A DNA stretch of 64,000 nucleotides, taken from assembly GCA_030248065.1 (NCBI GenBank), contig JASAMV010002753.1:1-64000 (forward strand), read 5' to 3'. How positions within the stretch are numbered: the first letter of the stretch is position 1; each line of letters starts with the position of its first letter. Below, piece after piece: positions 1-13,300 of this stretch. Below the pieces are notes generated by a model. The model was not told the DNA's origin, searched no databases, and saw only the letters and a program-made list of their open reading frames with translations. This DNA is from Rhynchonema sp. JSB1_4. Taxonomy: Eukaryota; Nematoda; Chromadorea; Monhysterida; Xyalidae. Both the position numbers and the translations under genes were made by a program.

Positions 1-696
1 GCAAGGCAGCCATTCCACAGCGCACACACACATAGCTGGCCAGCTGTGAAACATTGCTGTGTTATCGCTGTACTGGCTGTGTGTTGTCGTTGTGTGCGCG
101 CTGAGAGAATGGCTGCCTTGCGCATGTTGTGGTAAACATTGTGTGAGCTGTGTAGGGTTTTGAAAACTGGGGAGCACAAACAAGGAACTTGAATTTAGAG
201 GATTTTTATTTGTAATTGACAACTATTTCACTTACCACAGATGCTTAAAATTACACGAGTAGAAAATCCTAGCAAAAAATGACCAGGTTTCTGAAATCTT
301 TTATTTTTTTATTCAACAATGCGGACGTTTCAATAGCTATTGTGCATTGCGGTTTTTGCCACAATGTTGGAGGTTGCTGTCACTTTAGTATCAAACTTTG
401 AAACAGCAGGGTTTCAAATTTTTTCGGTTTTTTTCACCAGGTGCAAACTTCAACGTGGCCGTGAAACATCAGGAAGCAACCAATCGGCTGGCCAGATTAG
501 GGTCGAGTAACACGATGTCCAAACTTTGTTTATATATACTACCCCCAAGATCAAGCGCGGTCGAAGGGTTGTTGACCAGCAGCTTTAAAGCGGGGGTCCA
601 GGCAGTGGGGTCACTGCGCCAAACTTGTTTAACTTTTCACAGGTTATAGTCGACATCAATCTCAACACAATTCAATTTACAGAACTTTAATTGAAA

Positions 697-1087
697 CAGT
701 ATCGACCGAGAACAGCGTCGTCAAAGATAGTAACTCGGGAACAAAATAAATTTCGGACCAGCTGCCCAAAAACGACATTTATAGCGTGTGAAGATACGTC
801 ACCAATTCTCTTTTTATTCGCTGGGTTACGGTAGTTTCAGAACTGTACTGGGTAGAAAAATGTTTCACACGTGCCAACTCACCATCAGAAGATAAGCGCA
901 CCAACATTCGGGGAACAAAACGCTTGATGACCACGCTGGTTTGGGCTGTGCTACCGTAACCCAGCGAATAAAAAGAGATTGCTGCCCTATCTTTACACGT
1001 TATGAATGTCGTTTTAGGGCAGCTGGTCCGTAATATTTTATACTCCTGGGTTGGTACCTTTGACGATATCGTTCTCGGTCGATACTG
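697..1087. repeat. Foldback-like internal inverted repeat inside the left arm
   Basis: Two segments of about 135 bp (697-836 and 950-1087) are inverted copies of each other. The outer ends are CAGTATCGACCGAGAAC and its complement. The same structure occurs in the right arm (about 2543-2935). No matching target duplication is visible, so its origin as a transposon is unproven. Confidence 0.6.
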
Positions 1088-1198
1088 AGGCTACCGATTT
1101 CATATAAACAGCACTATATTCACATGAACTGTGACAACCGGATTAGATTTGAGCCAAGATTGGTGACCGGACCTTACTGCCTGGACTCCCGCTTTAAT

Positions 1199-1700
1199 TC
1201 ACTGGTTTATTGCTCCATCACAAAATTCTGCGATTAATTGCGACTTGTAACCTTGAACTTGAGCCGGCGGTGCAGACGCAACAGAAGTAGACGTCCGCGG
1301 CAGCGCAACAGGCGGTGTACCGAGTTGAACAGGTGACCCAACGGTGTGAGCTTGTGGCGGAGGAAAAGAGGACGCAAGTGTGGTCAATAAAGCAGGATTC
1401 AGTTGCATTTGCAGTGGAGGACCGGTGCCCGGCATGAAGGCGCCGCTGGTAAACAAGAGCTGTTGTTGCAGTGCCATGGCTTGCGCCTGTGCTTGAAACA
1501 TCAACGGATTGAAGAACATGTTTTGATTGAGCAACGCCGTGGCTGCAGTCTGACCGACACCGACAGGGAATCCGGCTGTTGAGAGATGTTGCGGCTGCAT
1601 TTGGGATAATAGTTGAGCCATCATCAAATTTTGTTGATGTTGCTGTTGTTGTTGAGGTGGTAGGGCGGACAATAGCGGGGCGGTTGTCATCGGCGGGAAA
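1199..1700 (-). CDS. 3' terminal exon of an unrecognised Gln/Pro-rich protein
   Basis: On the minus strand a plausible acceptor (ACTTTCAG at 1701) precedes an open frame running to a stop at 1199. It encodes about 166 residues of low-complexity sequence: a PPQQQQQHQQ run, MQPQH, several Ala/Gln alternations, then Pro/Ser/Val-rich sequence ending CDGAINQ. Such composition is typical of disordered tails of transcription or RNA-binding proteins, but I recognise no domain. Codon-level indels relative to the right-arm copy suggest only this copy keeps the frame. No upstream exon could be identified in the 1700-2190 spacer, so the gene is probably cut off by the duplication. Confidence 0.45.
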
Positions 1701-2188
1701 CTGAAAGTTGTGGGTGCATCACAGATAAATTACAAAGGTCGGACCCGACCCGAGGATTTTGAATTTCATTGAAACTTCCCCATTTCTGCAGCGGACGCAC
1801 GTGATTTTGAGGGTGTCCAGTCCTGGCCAGAGATGTTTAAAAAAATTTTTCTTGTTTTTTTTCAAAAATAAAAGGTCGCCCACATTATTTTTATCAAAAA
1901 TAGATAAGCATATATTATTTATTTTTTCGGCACCCAAAACACCCCAAAAAGTGGTCAATTTACCTCCCAAAACACAAAAAATTCGCCACGTGTGGCGTGC
2001 ACGTGGATCTCTTACAATACGTTTGTTTCTTAGTGATTGCGATAAATTTGGTGTTTGGACGCATAATAATTCCTCACTTGTGTATACCTACACAATACCA
2101 AGGGAATTCTATGACTTGAAGTTGGAAACTTAAAAAAAAGAAAAATTTGAAAAAACCTTTTTTACATCCCTGGTCCTGTGGCAGTATC

Positions 2189-2432
2189 GCCTTCGTGCCG
2201 GGCACCGGTCCTCCACCTGCAAATGCAACTGAATCCTGCTTTATTGACCACACTTGCGTCCTCTTTTCCTCCGCCACAAGCTCACACCGTTGGGTCACCT
2301 GTTCAACTCGGTACACCGCCTGTTGCGCTGCCGCGGACGTCTACTTCTGTTGCGTCTGCACCGCCGGCTCAAGTTCAAGGTTACAAGTCGCAATTAATCG
2401 CAGAATTTTGTGATGGAGCAATAAACCAGTGA
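2189..2432 (+). pseudogene. Truncated copy of the Gln/Pro-rich 3' exon in the right arm
   Basis: This is the plus-strand duplicate of 1199-1442. It encodes the same C-terminus (ending CDGAINQ and a stop), but lacks the Gln-rich upstream part because the arm ends here. An extra base in CCACCTGCAAATG breaks the frame relative to the left-arm version. It is most likely a dead fragment. Confidence 0.6.
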
Positions 2433-3508
2433 ATTAAAGCGGGAGTCCAGGCAGTAAGGTCCGGTCACCAATCTTGCTGAAAACTCCAGATCCGTTTGTC
2501 GCAGTTCATGTGAATATAATGCTGTTTATATGAAATCGGTAGCCTCAGTATCGACCGAGAACGATATCGTCAAAGGTACCAACCCAGGAGATGATCTCCG
2601 GACAAGCTGCCCAAAAACGACATTCATAACGTGTAAAGATAGGGCAGCAATCTCTTTTTATTCGCTGGGTTACGGTAGCACAGCCCAAACCAGCGTGGTC
2701 ATCAAGCGTTTTGTTCCCCAAATGTTGGTGCGCTTATCTTCTGATGGTGAGTTGGCACGTGTGAAACATTTTTCTACCCAGTACAGTTCTGAAACTACCG
2801 TAACCCAGCGAATAAAAAGAGATTGGTGACGTATCTTCACACGCTATAAATGTCGTTTTTGGGCAGCTGGTCCGAAATTTATTTTGTTCCCGAGTTACTA
2901 TCTTTGACGACGCTGTTCTCGGTCGATACTGCTTCAATTAAAGTTCTGTAAATTGAATTGTGTTGAGATTAATGTCGACTATAACCTGTGAAAAGTTAAA
3001 CAAGTTTGGCGCAGTGACCCCACTGCCTGGACCCCCGCTTTAAAGCTGCTGGTCAACAACCCTTCGACCGCGCTTGATCTTGGGGGTAGTATATATAAAC
3101 AAAGTTTGGACATCGTGTTACTCGACCCTAATCTGGCGAGCCGATTGGTTGCTTCCTGATGTTTCACGGCCACGTTGAAGTTTGCACCTGGTGAAAAAAA
3201 CCGAAAAAATTTGAAACGCTGCTGTTTCAAAGTTTGATACTAAAGTGACAGCAACCTCCAACATTGTGGCAAAAACCGCAATGCACAATAGCTATTGAAA
3301 CGTCCGCATTGTTGAATAAAAAAATAAAAGATTTCAGAAACCTGGTCATTTTTTGCTAGGATTTTCTACTCGTGTAATTTTAAGCATCTGTGGTAAGTGA
3401 AATAAGTTGTCAATTACAAATAAAAATCCTCTAATTATCAAGTTCCTTGTTTGTGCTCCCCAGTTTTCAAAACCCTACACAGCTCACACAATGTTTACCA
3501 CAACATGC

Positions 3509-3629
3509 GCAAGGCAGCCATTCTCTCAGCGCGCACACAACGACAACACACAGCCAGTACAGCGATAACACAGCAATGTTTCACAGCTGGCCAGCTTTGT
3601 GTGTGTGCGCTGTGGAATGGCTGCCTTGC
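3509..3629. repeat. 121-bp segment with 14-bp terminal inverted repeats at the hinge between arm copies
   Basis: This segment begins GCAAGGCAGCCATT and ends with the exact reverse complement. It is the reverse complement of positions 1-121. It forms the hinge between the right arm of the large inverted repeat and a third arm copy that starts at about 3616, so two head-to-head junctions of the same unit exist in the window. The two copies lie in opposite orientation, as expected from the large inverted repeat, but the terminal repeats would also allow local inversion. Confidence 0.7.
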
Positions 3630-4094
3630 GCATGTTGTGGTAAACATTGTGTGAGCTGTGTAGGGTTTTGAAAACTAGGTAGCACAAACAAGGAACTTGA
3701 TAATTAGATGATTTTTCATTCACCACAGATGCTTAAAATTACACGAGTAGAAAATGCTAACAAAAAATGACCAGGTTTCTGAAACCTTTTATTTTTTTAT
3801 TCAACAATGCGGACGTTTCAATAGCTATTGTGCATTGCGGTTTTTGTCACAATGTTGGAGGTTGCTGTCACTCCAGTATCAAACTTTGAAACAGCCTATT
3901 CGTGTCACAGCAGCGTTTCAATTTTTTTCGGTTTTTTTCACCAGGTGCAAACTTCAACGTGGCCGTGAAACATCAGGAAGCAACCAATCGGCTGGCCAGA
4001 TTAGGGTCGAGTAACACGATGTCCAAACTTTGTTTATATATACTACCCCCAAGATCAAGCGCGGTCGAAGGGTTGTTGACCAGCACCTTTAAAG
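3616..4094 (+). repeat. Third, partial copy of the arm unit
   Basis: Positions 3616-4094 match 108-590 in the same orientation, with few differences (a missing stretch near 3710 and about 16 extra bases near 3895). Similarity stops abruptly after CTTTAAAG; the following sequence is unique and leads towards Drosha. This copy keeps the TATATATA motif at 4035-4042. Confidence 0.8.
4035..4042 (+). promoter_or_regulatory. TATA-like motif upstream of Drosha
   Basis: TATATATA lies about 300 bp upstream of the first Drosha coding exon I can place, within the third arm copy. Equivalent motifs occur in the other two arm copies (near 531 on the plus strand and 3087 on the minus strand). Use as a core promoter is inference only. 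Confidence 0.25.
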
Positions 4095-4339
4095 AACGGA
4101 GCGAGTACGCTTCAGCTTTGCTTGCCGTCTAAAACATTTTTATGTTTGTGTTGCGCACGATGTTCTTAATCAAAGGTCACTCATGCTTGATTATCAAGGT
4201 TGAAATCGTCGCGGAATTTGTCAGCCGAGTATTCTCTTTGAACGTACAAGCAAACCAATTAATTGTGCGCTGTACAGCTGTTGCTTGTCTGAGCTGTTTA
4301 AGTGCACGCAAACCTACTGGCTGCCCAAGTATGTTTCAG

Positions 4340-7300
4340 GTTCATCTGCTCCTCCGGTTCCGTCTACGTGCGTGCCCCAACCGCCTGATGTTTCAAGCGA
4401 AATGCCACCACCGCCACCTGACAGCAATCCAAAAGTTGATGCGAAATCACACCTTGTCAATTCTTCACTTGACTCCACCGTCGAAGAAGTTCGTTCGCGT
4501 TTTTAAGTATTTTCGAATTTTTGTCCTTTTCTAGAAATGCATGAATTTCATTTTCAGGACATGGAACTGGAAAATGAGAATGACGCAGTGCCAACTACAA
4601 GCGGCATTACGCATCAGACTGCCAGTCAAGCAAGTTTGCCCGCTAGATCCGGTAATACTGTTGCGGCGCCCAAAAAGAGAAAAAGTCGATTCGAGCCCCT
4701 GGTACCTCAAAAACCACCAGCCAACATGACGACAACCAAAGTCGCAGGACGCGGCAATGTGCCTGGTGATCGTGCGCCCGTTAGAGGTAGGATGGAATAT
4801 TTTAGTGCAGCTAAAATTTCGGAATGAGCTTGGCGATTGTTTGTTGAACCTTTACGAATTGGAAATGTTTTTCTGCAATGACATAACTAAAATAGGAATA
4901 ATGTCTCAGTTCTTACCTCATCCTTACAAGCTCATCAAGAACCTATTAAAAAATCACTTTTAGCTGACGACAATATTTCCAGGTTTTGGTCGCAACGTGT
5001 TCAATGGGTCTGAATCCGATGAAAGCCCCATTAAGAAGCCACAACGACCTGTTCCGATTCAATCTCAACAGTCTCCCAGAATTGGCGGCGGGAGAACAGC
5101 TGCTTGCCCGAAAGGCAAGGAACTCGGCGCCCGAAAGTTATTCCGTGTCAAATTAACATCACCGTTAAAACTGCGAGCTCCGACTGCGCCCAAGCAGAAA
5201 CGTGCCTCACCTGAGGTCGGTCAATCGAAGCCTAGATCTGCTGGCTTTACGGGATACACTACACGCTTTTCTTCGCCGCGAAAGTCACTGGTTTGTGTTA
5301 TCTTGACAGTTGTTCGACCTATAATTTTTTTGCTCTGAAAAATACCTTCAAAAGCGTGACAAGAGATTTGAATTCAGGGCCCATCCAGACGCACCCAAGA
5401 TGGCCCATCTCTTTTATCGGATTTCGAGTCGTCGCCAGCGCCAAAACGCTCGTTCAGCACGGCTGATCTCAAATCGTCGCGTACGTTTGCTTGATTTTAT
5501 TACTCGTTATCGTTAGGACTTGTATCGTCTGCGAAATAGACAAAAATTTCATTGAAAAATAAAACAGCTCCTGTCTGAACTTCGCAGCATACACCGATAA
5601 ACGTAAACTGCCTGTTGCTTATGGCGGGGTGGCTACGCCGGTGCACTTGAAAGTGTCGAAATTGTCCAGTACGCTCGCCACGACACCGGAGAAACGGCGA
5701 TTGAAAGAGTCGCCGAAATTTGTTCGTTTTGTTTGATATACTCGTTGTTGCCAGTTGCCTCGTGTTCATGGAAATGTTCATCCAAGCTCCCAAATGCAGA
5801 ATTCGAGCATTAGTCCATCGCCAAAGCGTTTGGCGCATTTGAAAACACCGGAGTCATCAATTCGACAGAGCGGAAGGGAGGAAGGTGCATCATTTTTTCA
5901 CGTTTTTTGTTTTATATTTTTTGATTATTTGCCGTTTTTTGGAGACCCACCAACAGTGTTTGTGAAGGTTTTACACTAAAGGCAAACTACGCCAACACGA
6001 GCCCGATTTCGAAGGTGGTGTGTATTCAAAACGAACAGAAAGAGAAAATCATCATGCTCCACTTTGTATTCTTCAACGTGTAACATATCCCAAATCAGCA
6101 GCCACGTATGAATGTTTCACCATTCTGCCAGCTGCGAAATTGGGCTCGTGTTGGCGTAGTTTGCCTTTACATTGATAAACGTAATGCACAACATTTTTAC
6201 CTCAGAATCAGTGATGTTGTTGCAGTCGAGCTCGAATTAGCTAGCGGGATCAGGCCACCTTGAGTCAGCTACCTGACAAGTTTTGTAATATTTGGTGTGT
6301 TTTTCTAAAATTTTTGTCAAAAAATGCTCCTGAGAAACTCATTTTTTTGCGATTTTTAGGCAGCTCGAGCTAGCTGTCTGACCACAGCCGCAAAGGACAA
6401 ACGGTTTATGGAATGTTTTTTAACCTCCGTTTATCTAAGTTTCTCAAGCTTATTGATTATTTTTTTAATCAGGTGAACTAACCGAAACTGACCACGACAA
6501 ATCAGTCAAACGTGTGTCAATGGTGAAACGTGAACCCGATTCTGACTCAAGCAAGAGCTCGGATGAGGACCAGTTCTGGGTTAGTTTTCCTCATTTTTTG
6601 TTTTATTCTTTTAAAATGCCGTCAAATTTGACAGTCGAATCCGCATTTCGCTGACGACGATATTCTGTGGTGAGTGCGAACTAGAAATTAGTGGTGCTGA
6701 CTGATAAGGGATATCATTCATTCAAAACGTTACCAAGGCAGAACCGATTCAGTCACCAAGTTTGATGCCAATAGGTGTGTTCTGTGTTGTTCACATCGTT
6801 TCTGTTGACGCAGCTGGCTAATGTTTCAACCCCAATATATGAATGCAGAATGACGGGGACGGTCACGAGATCGATTTCGATGCCGTTGGTGGGTCAGATG
6901 TGAGTGATACGGATGAAGAGTTGTTGCGCGGTGCTCAGTCGTTGCCTGAATGTGTAAGGCGGTTGTACTTGATTCGATCGCGCGTGCACTATGTCAAGGT
7001 CGGTTGGGGTTGAGAATTTTTTGGGTTTTGATTTGGGGTGTAAATTTTTTGTGATCACCACCACCGTTTTGAAGACGCACACACGCCCACACATTTGGTG
7101 AGAAAACCCGCACACCCACGCAGCTATCGGAATAATCCACACCTTTGGATTCGAACAAAAGAAACAAACGTTACAACGAAGAAAGTCGTTCTGTAGGTGT
7201 CTGTATCAATTTTGGCCCCGCACTGCCCACAACAACAACAAGGTGTCCGTAATCTTCACTGAGCCCTCAGAGCGAAATATTTTTGAGAATTTTATGTTTG

Positions 7301-10300
7301 AACAAAATTGTATAACCCACAACAACCAACAAGGTGTCCGTAATCTACACAGAAAAAAGCACCCAGATAGTTGGAAGTGCCACACACCCACCCCCCACCA
7401 CATATTTTTGAGAATTTTATGTTTATTATATTATTATTATTATTTTATGTTTTGGACACCGATACATGTTCACCAGTTTGCAGAACGATGCCGGCTGCGT
7501 AATTGGCACCGACAAACTGCAGTCAGTGATGCGAAAGTTCCAAAAAGCTCGACGACGCATCAAATTTGGTCGTGACGCGCAACCAACACCCGCAGTGCTC
7601 CCGCCCAGGCTCATGTATGAACCTTGTGCTTGTGGTTGGTTATCTGAGCCAGGATATTTTTCTTAATTTTACTTCCATTTGAGCTGACGTGAGCGTATAT
7701 TTTTTAGTGGTTCTGGTTCAATCAGTTTTGTCCTCCAGAAAACGGTAATGGCGTAAGTATGATTTTCACTGAAGATCTTGTTAATCGAGCCAGTCCGGTC
7801 TGCCTTCAATTACATTCCTGCGGTCCGCATTTGAATCATTGTGCGAAGCGTTTTGTCCAAGAAATGCATCTACAGTATATGCCGCCCTTACAGATGGTGG
7901 TCTCTGCTCTGTGTGTGTGAGCAAATTACAAACATGTCAGTTTTGTTCAATCTCCAGGTGGTCGCCACGAGTCGGAGGACAGCGAACTGGATGAGAACGC
8001 TGCCGACAGCAGCAAACACGAAAAGCGGAGGAAGAAGTCAACGAAGAAAAAAGAAAAGAAAATGCGCGATACAGCAGAGAGTGAAGAAGATGGCGAGGCA
8101 CATTCGAGTGCATCGAGCGGCTCGGACAATGAAATGGGGCAGCATAAAAGTGAGAAATTTGAGCCTATTGATTTCAAGCATATAGTGTACCCTTTTTATC
8201 GCAATTCTAATTTGCGTAATCCTGTTTCTACTGAACAATACTTTGGTGCCCAATCTGCAGTTGACCTGTCACCACTCCGGATAGTGAACAATCTTCACAG
8301 TGACCGGTGAAGGCACGTGTCGATCACGTCCGTGTATAAGAATTTAGAAAGTTACTTGCGTTATCCGTGGTTCAACATTACCAGCTTTGAACGGACCATT
8401 ATGTGTTCCAAACTATTATACTTTTCACTTTCAGGAACGTTTCCCAAAAAGGCGAGCAGTCAAACAGTGACTGATGTAAACAGTCGATTTTCGTCGATTA
8501 TGAAAGAATTGGATCGAAAACGGTCGCATCCCGCCAGACTGCACGACGAACTCTGGTAAGATTTTGATGTTTTTAAATAATAATGAAAGAAAATTTCTGT
8601 GTTTTTAATGAATAACATTCTGCTAATTCATTCCGGGTTCAACGAGCCAGGCCAGCTGAATGATGGTGCCTTATGTCGATGTTCACACAACGCTCGAAGC
8701 ACTGGTGTCAGACATGATCTGTATGCTGGGGAAATGGTAAACAATAGCGGTTTTTTTTCAATCTTTTTTTGATTATTTATGCGCCATTGCTTTTATTCTA
8801 TAATACGTTTATATGTTGTTCTACATTTTGCAGGCGATCACCAAATGCGATCCAAATTCGAACAATCTCTCTCGATTGTATCACTACAGGGTAACCATAT
8901 TTCCGTATCGAAACATGAGTGTTAGTTGTGTGTTGTTTGTTTAAGTTCTTTGGTCTTTTTCTCTTTCTCCGTAATTGCTTCTTAATTTTAGTCCCCGGTT
9001 GCGACTTCTGTACGTCACGAAGATCAGACGTTCGCTTTTGATGGATTTTCCATATTTACGCACGAACTTGTGCCCGAAAAAGTGAGATATCGCGCTCGCT
9101 GTTATATCATTTATGCATTTTTTCAGAAAATGACCAACTATTTTTTGCCAGATGCCAGCCTGCTATCTCACTCGATGGAACATACAGTATTCGTTGCATT
9201 TGTCGAAAGAAGATGCACCGGAGGTAATACTTGTTGCTGTTTTGATCGTCTGTATTTGCACTTTGCCTATGTGTAATTTGAAAAAAATCACTTCGATTTT
9301 TGTAACAATTTCACAGGAATTTACGGTTTCCGAATTGGATGAGTTCTGGGATTACTTGGTCTACGATGTATTGGAAATGTATGATGTGCAACTGCGACCA
9401 CGTGACACGGACGCTGCACACTCCTGTCCGACAATGCATGTGATGCCACGTTTCACCAGGATTAATGATGGTTAGGATCGCGGACATTTTGCTGGAATTG
9501 TTGGTCGTACTTGCTCGCTACAATTTGGTAATCGAACCTGCTCGGTTTTGATTGCCTCCAGACTTGTATCGCAGCTTCTTTGCATTCTGTGTAATGGGGA
9601 TTGATTTTTGACATGCAACACTGACCCGAATCGGTTACTAGCCGACTAAGTTTTGTTCCCCCTCCATGCATTGGTGCAGCTTCATTCAACGTCGAACAAA
9701 ATCAGCCAAACTTCCATTTCCAATTTTTCTAACCGCAAACAACTTCATGCTCGCGCTATGCTGTATTAACCTTTTACTGCAGACGGCACCAAATGTATCT
9801 TGCCAATGAGCGTGGTTCTGCACCATTTCGCGCGTCAACAACGTGATGTTTTGTCTGATGAGTTCCGTCAAATGATTGCCATGCACAATACAACCAATGA
9901 GGAATGGGCAGAAATCAGTAATCAGTTGAAGGGACAGCTCATCACGAACCCGAATAAGGTGACAACTCACTTGGGTTTGATTGTTTTAATATTGTGATGT
10001 TATGAAACTTAGTTATTGATTGGCTTTGCCTTGATCACGCACATCACGTGACGATGGCGGCAATTCTGACCGGCGTAAAATGTACTCCTTTTACGCTGGT
10101 CGAAGTTAGTGGAGCCAGTAAATCTCTTCATGTGTTTCGGAACTGCACCAAGTTTGTGTTCATGCAAAATAATTCACAAAAGCTTTATTTTTGTATTTTC
10201 TTGTCAATTTGCCCAGCGCCCGTCCACGATTCGCTTGGACGCAATCGATCGAAGTACTGGTGAACCGAAGGTGATACATTTCGGCGTGCGACCTTCGTCG

Positions 10301-13300
10301 CTGACCTATAATGGACATCCAGAGTGAGACAACATTAGTTACTCATGTTTGTGTTAATGTACAAACTGTTGTGAAAATGTGAAATATAATAAATTATGAC
10401 TTAACGAGAGTGTTTTCTACAGGTACCAACGCGCCTGGAAGCAATATATCAAATTGAAACATCTGCTTTTGGTCAAAGAGAAATGGACGCAAGAGGATCG
10501 ACAGAAGTTGGACGCCAAACTGGCCCGAGTGCAACAGTTGAAATCGAAAACGTTGGAAAACTCATATTTTTTGTGGAATTCATCTCAGTTTTTGCGTAAG
10601 TTTACGTAAATTTTCAGTGGCCTGCGTCGTGATATAACAGCTGATTTACCAGTGGACGGATTTTTGCGCACAGGACTGTATCCAGATATTGTTCAGGTAA
10701 AATTAAACTTCAGTGTTAATAAAATTTTATACCAGAGTATCACACTAATGTTTTCCAGCACGTTATGATGCTGTTAGCCCTGGCCGGTCAAATACGGTTC
10801 CACTGGTCGCTGCGTGTGTTGGAAAGGGACGTGCTGAAATACGAATTCAAAAATCGAGCTTTGCTTGAGGTTTACTTGTATTTATATTATTATTGTATTT
10901 CAGGACCCGATGTCAGGAAAATCAAGCGTGAAATAGCGACGGTGCAAAATTTCAAATCATCAAAATACATCGTGTGAAACATTTTGATGCCAAGTCTCAA
11001 AGTTGTGAAAGATCTGCAATTGTTCTGACAATTTTAGAGTGCCCTTCATTTGCAGCTAGCGCTCACCCACCCATCGTATCGTGCCCAGCACGGTATCAAC
11101 CCTGATCACGCAAGGAACGCATTAAATAATTGTGGCATTCGACTGCCTGTGTACGGACAGACACGCACGGCACGGTCTGGTGTAAGGAAACGGGGTTCGT
11201 TGATTTGGATTGTTGCGTATTTTGGTTGATGTTTGGCGTTCTTTTATCCAACGTATCAAACACGGGGCTTGCCATGGTCATCTGACGACCTCAGATCAAC
11301 GAGAGCGTGAGATTTATCGATGCCGTTAATTTCTACCGCCGTAAAAGTTGTCCGTTGGCTGTCTGTGAAGAAGTGGCGTCGGCCGGACCGATAACGCTGT
11401 TTAGTATTGTGACAACCCACCTTGCGAATTCAGGCATCACAGCCCTGATCGACATTATGTCACGTATGGGCTCGAAACACGTTAAAATGTCGCACGTGGC
11501 CAACAATGAGCGACTGGAGTACTTGGGCGATGCCGTCATTGAGTTCCTAACGACGTTAGTCATTTTTTGGAGTTTTTATTTTTCACGGTGGAGTAACGTT
11601 GTCGCAATAATTGGAGACTGTAGTTGGGTCTTGTTTCACCTCAGTTAGTGCCGCTAGCCAATCTGAATGGTTTGCATGTCTGGTTCATGATGCAAGCAGT
11701 GGTGTGGTTGCGGGGGTCCTGGTATCGGGTGTGGGAAATCGGCCGGAGGTAAGGGAAAATTTCCACTTTTGAAACAAGCAGCACTAAGAAATGACTTTTT
11801 GACCCCGAGAAATACCAAAATTGACCATTTTTGCCTAAAAATTGATTGCTAAGAATATCCTGTTTTAAGCATTTTAACCTTTTTTGGCACTTCTAGCAGA
11901 TTTTTGGGGTCACTTTTTCACAAACACTCTCGGATATGGGAAATCTTTGGATTTTTGGAGAAACCCCCTGGTATGGGGAAAATGTTTGATTTTTGGGGGT
12001 ATGTATGTATGGGCAGTGGTGTCATTGGGAAATCAAAAAGTCAGGATACCGGATACCCAAAATCCAACATTTTCAGATGCCGGATACCGAAAATGAAAAA
12101 TCACGGATACCAAGGGGGGTTGCCCCCTAAAATAAAAAATCTCGGATGCCCAGGGGGTTGTTCAAAAAAGGTCAAGTTTTTAGAGAAAAATTGAGCAAAA
12201 TCGGTGTTGGAAGCGCAAAAAATGGTCATTTTGGGGGTAAAAATGGGCGATTTTTACGGTTTTCGAAAAAAATTTAGGGTACGATACCCCTGGACAAAAA
12301 GTCAGGATACCGGATACCCCTGGGTGAAGAAATCAAGATACCGGATACTAGGGGGTAACCCCCCTTCCCCCCTCCCAACCACACCACTGTGTATGGGAAA
12401 TTGAAATTGAGCTGGATATGGGAAAATTTCGATTTCTCAACGACACCACTGGATGCAAGTAGTCGCGATTGCCTCCGCAAAAGCAGTCGGCTGAGGACGG
12501 TTTTTTTGATAAAAAACAATGATAAAGAAAAACGATCAAGAAAACAGGCAACAAATTCCAAAGTCATACCATAGCACCCATCATGCCACATTCCATTGTT
12601 GCAGCACCCATCTGTTCTTCATGTTCCCCGACCTGGACGAGGGCGGTCTAGCCACTTATCGCTCAGCGCTCGTGCAGAACCGCAACCTGGGCGAAGTGGC
12701 GATGCGCCTGAATCTGCAAGCCTATCTGTTGTACGCCCATGGACCGGACCTGTGCCATTCGGGTGACCTGAGACACGCACTCGCGAACGCGTTTGAGGCG
12801 TTGACTGGTACGTGACGTGGGACTTGGCGTTTTCGTTGGGGTGTTTACGATTTGGCTTTGCACTTGCTTGATCCTGAACAGTTTGCCAATTCTGTGGTCG
12901 GTTATCGATTTTGTGAGGTCAGCAAACGTTGTTGATGTTTTATCTGACCGTTAAACAGTGGATGCGACTGTAAATCGTTGGTCGTGAACATGATGTCTTG
13001 TTTCATCCAAACCAAAATATTACATTCCGTATGTGTATCCATTTTCAGGCGCTCTATTCCTCGACGCTGGTCTACATAAAGCTGATGAATTTCTGGCGCG
13101 CGCGTTTTTCGATCCGATTCGGTTTCCGCGAAGGTTCGAGATCTGGACCAAACAGCCGCCGCATCAGCTGCAGGTATTGATTCACCTTGAGATGGAAATG
13201 CTTTGTGGAATTCGGGTTGAAAGTCTTCTTCGGTGTCTTTATTCTCGCGCACTAATTTCTGTGTCATAATTATTGCCTTACCAATTTGCGGCCTGTTCAG

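Larger units (their letters stand above)
1..3629. repeat. 3.6 kb inverted duplication (arms about 1-1442 and 2189-3629)
   Basis: The left arm (1 to about 1442) reappears as its reverse complement in 2189-3629, separated by a unique spacer of about 750 bp. Divergence is low, with scattered substitutions and small indels. Position 1 of the window coincides with the outer edge of the arm, so the duplication may continue upstream. Each arm holds the 3' exon of a Gln/Pro-rich protein, an internal inverted repeat and a TATATATA motif. The arms are too long for an ordinary MITE. An inverted segmental duplication is the simplest reading. Confidence 0.85.

Noticed and set aside
1199..1700. Gln-rich exon as the N-terminus of Drosha
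   Set aside because: It lies on the opposite strand, ends in a stop codon and sits in the duplicated arm; the plus-strand copy is frame-shifted and also ends in a stop.
7708..7744. Extra Drosha exon ([12 protein letters not shown])
   Set aside because: It has splice-like edges, but only direct joining of 7634 to 7958 keeps the frame into the acidic exon.
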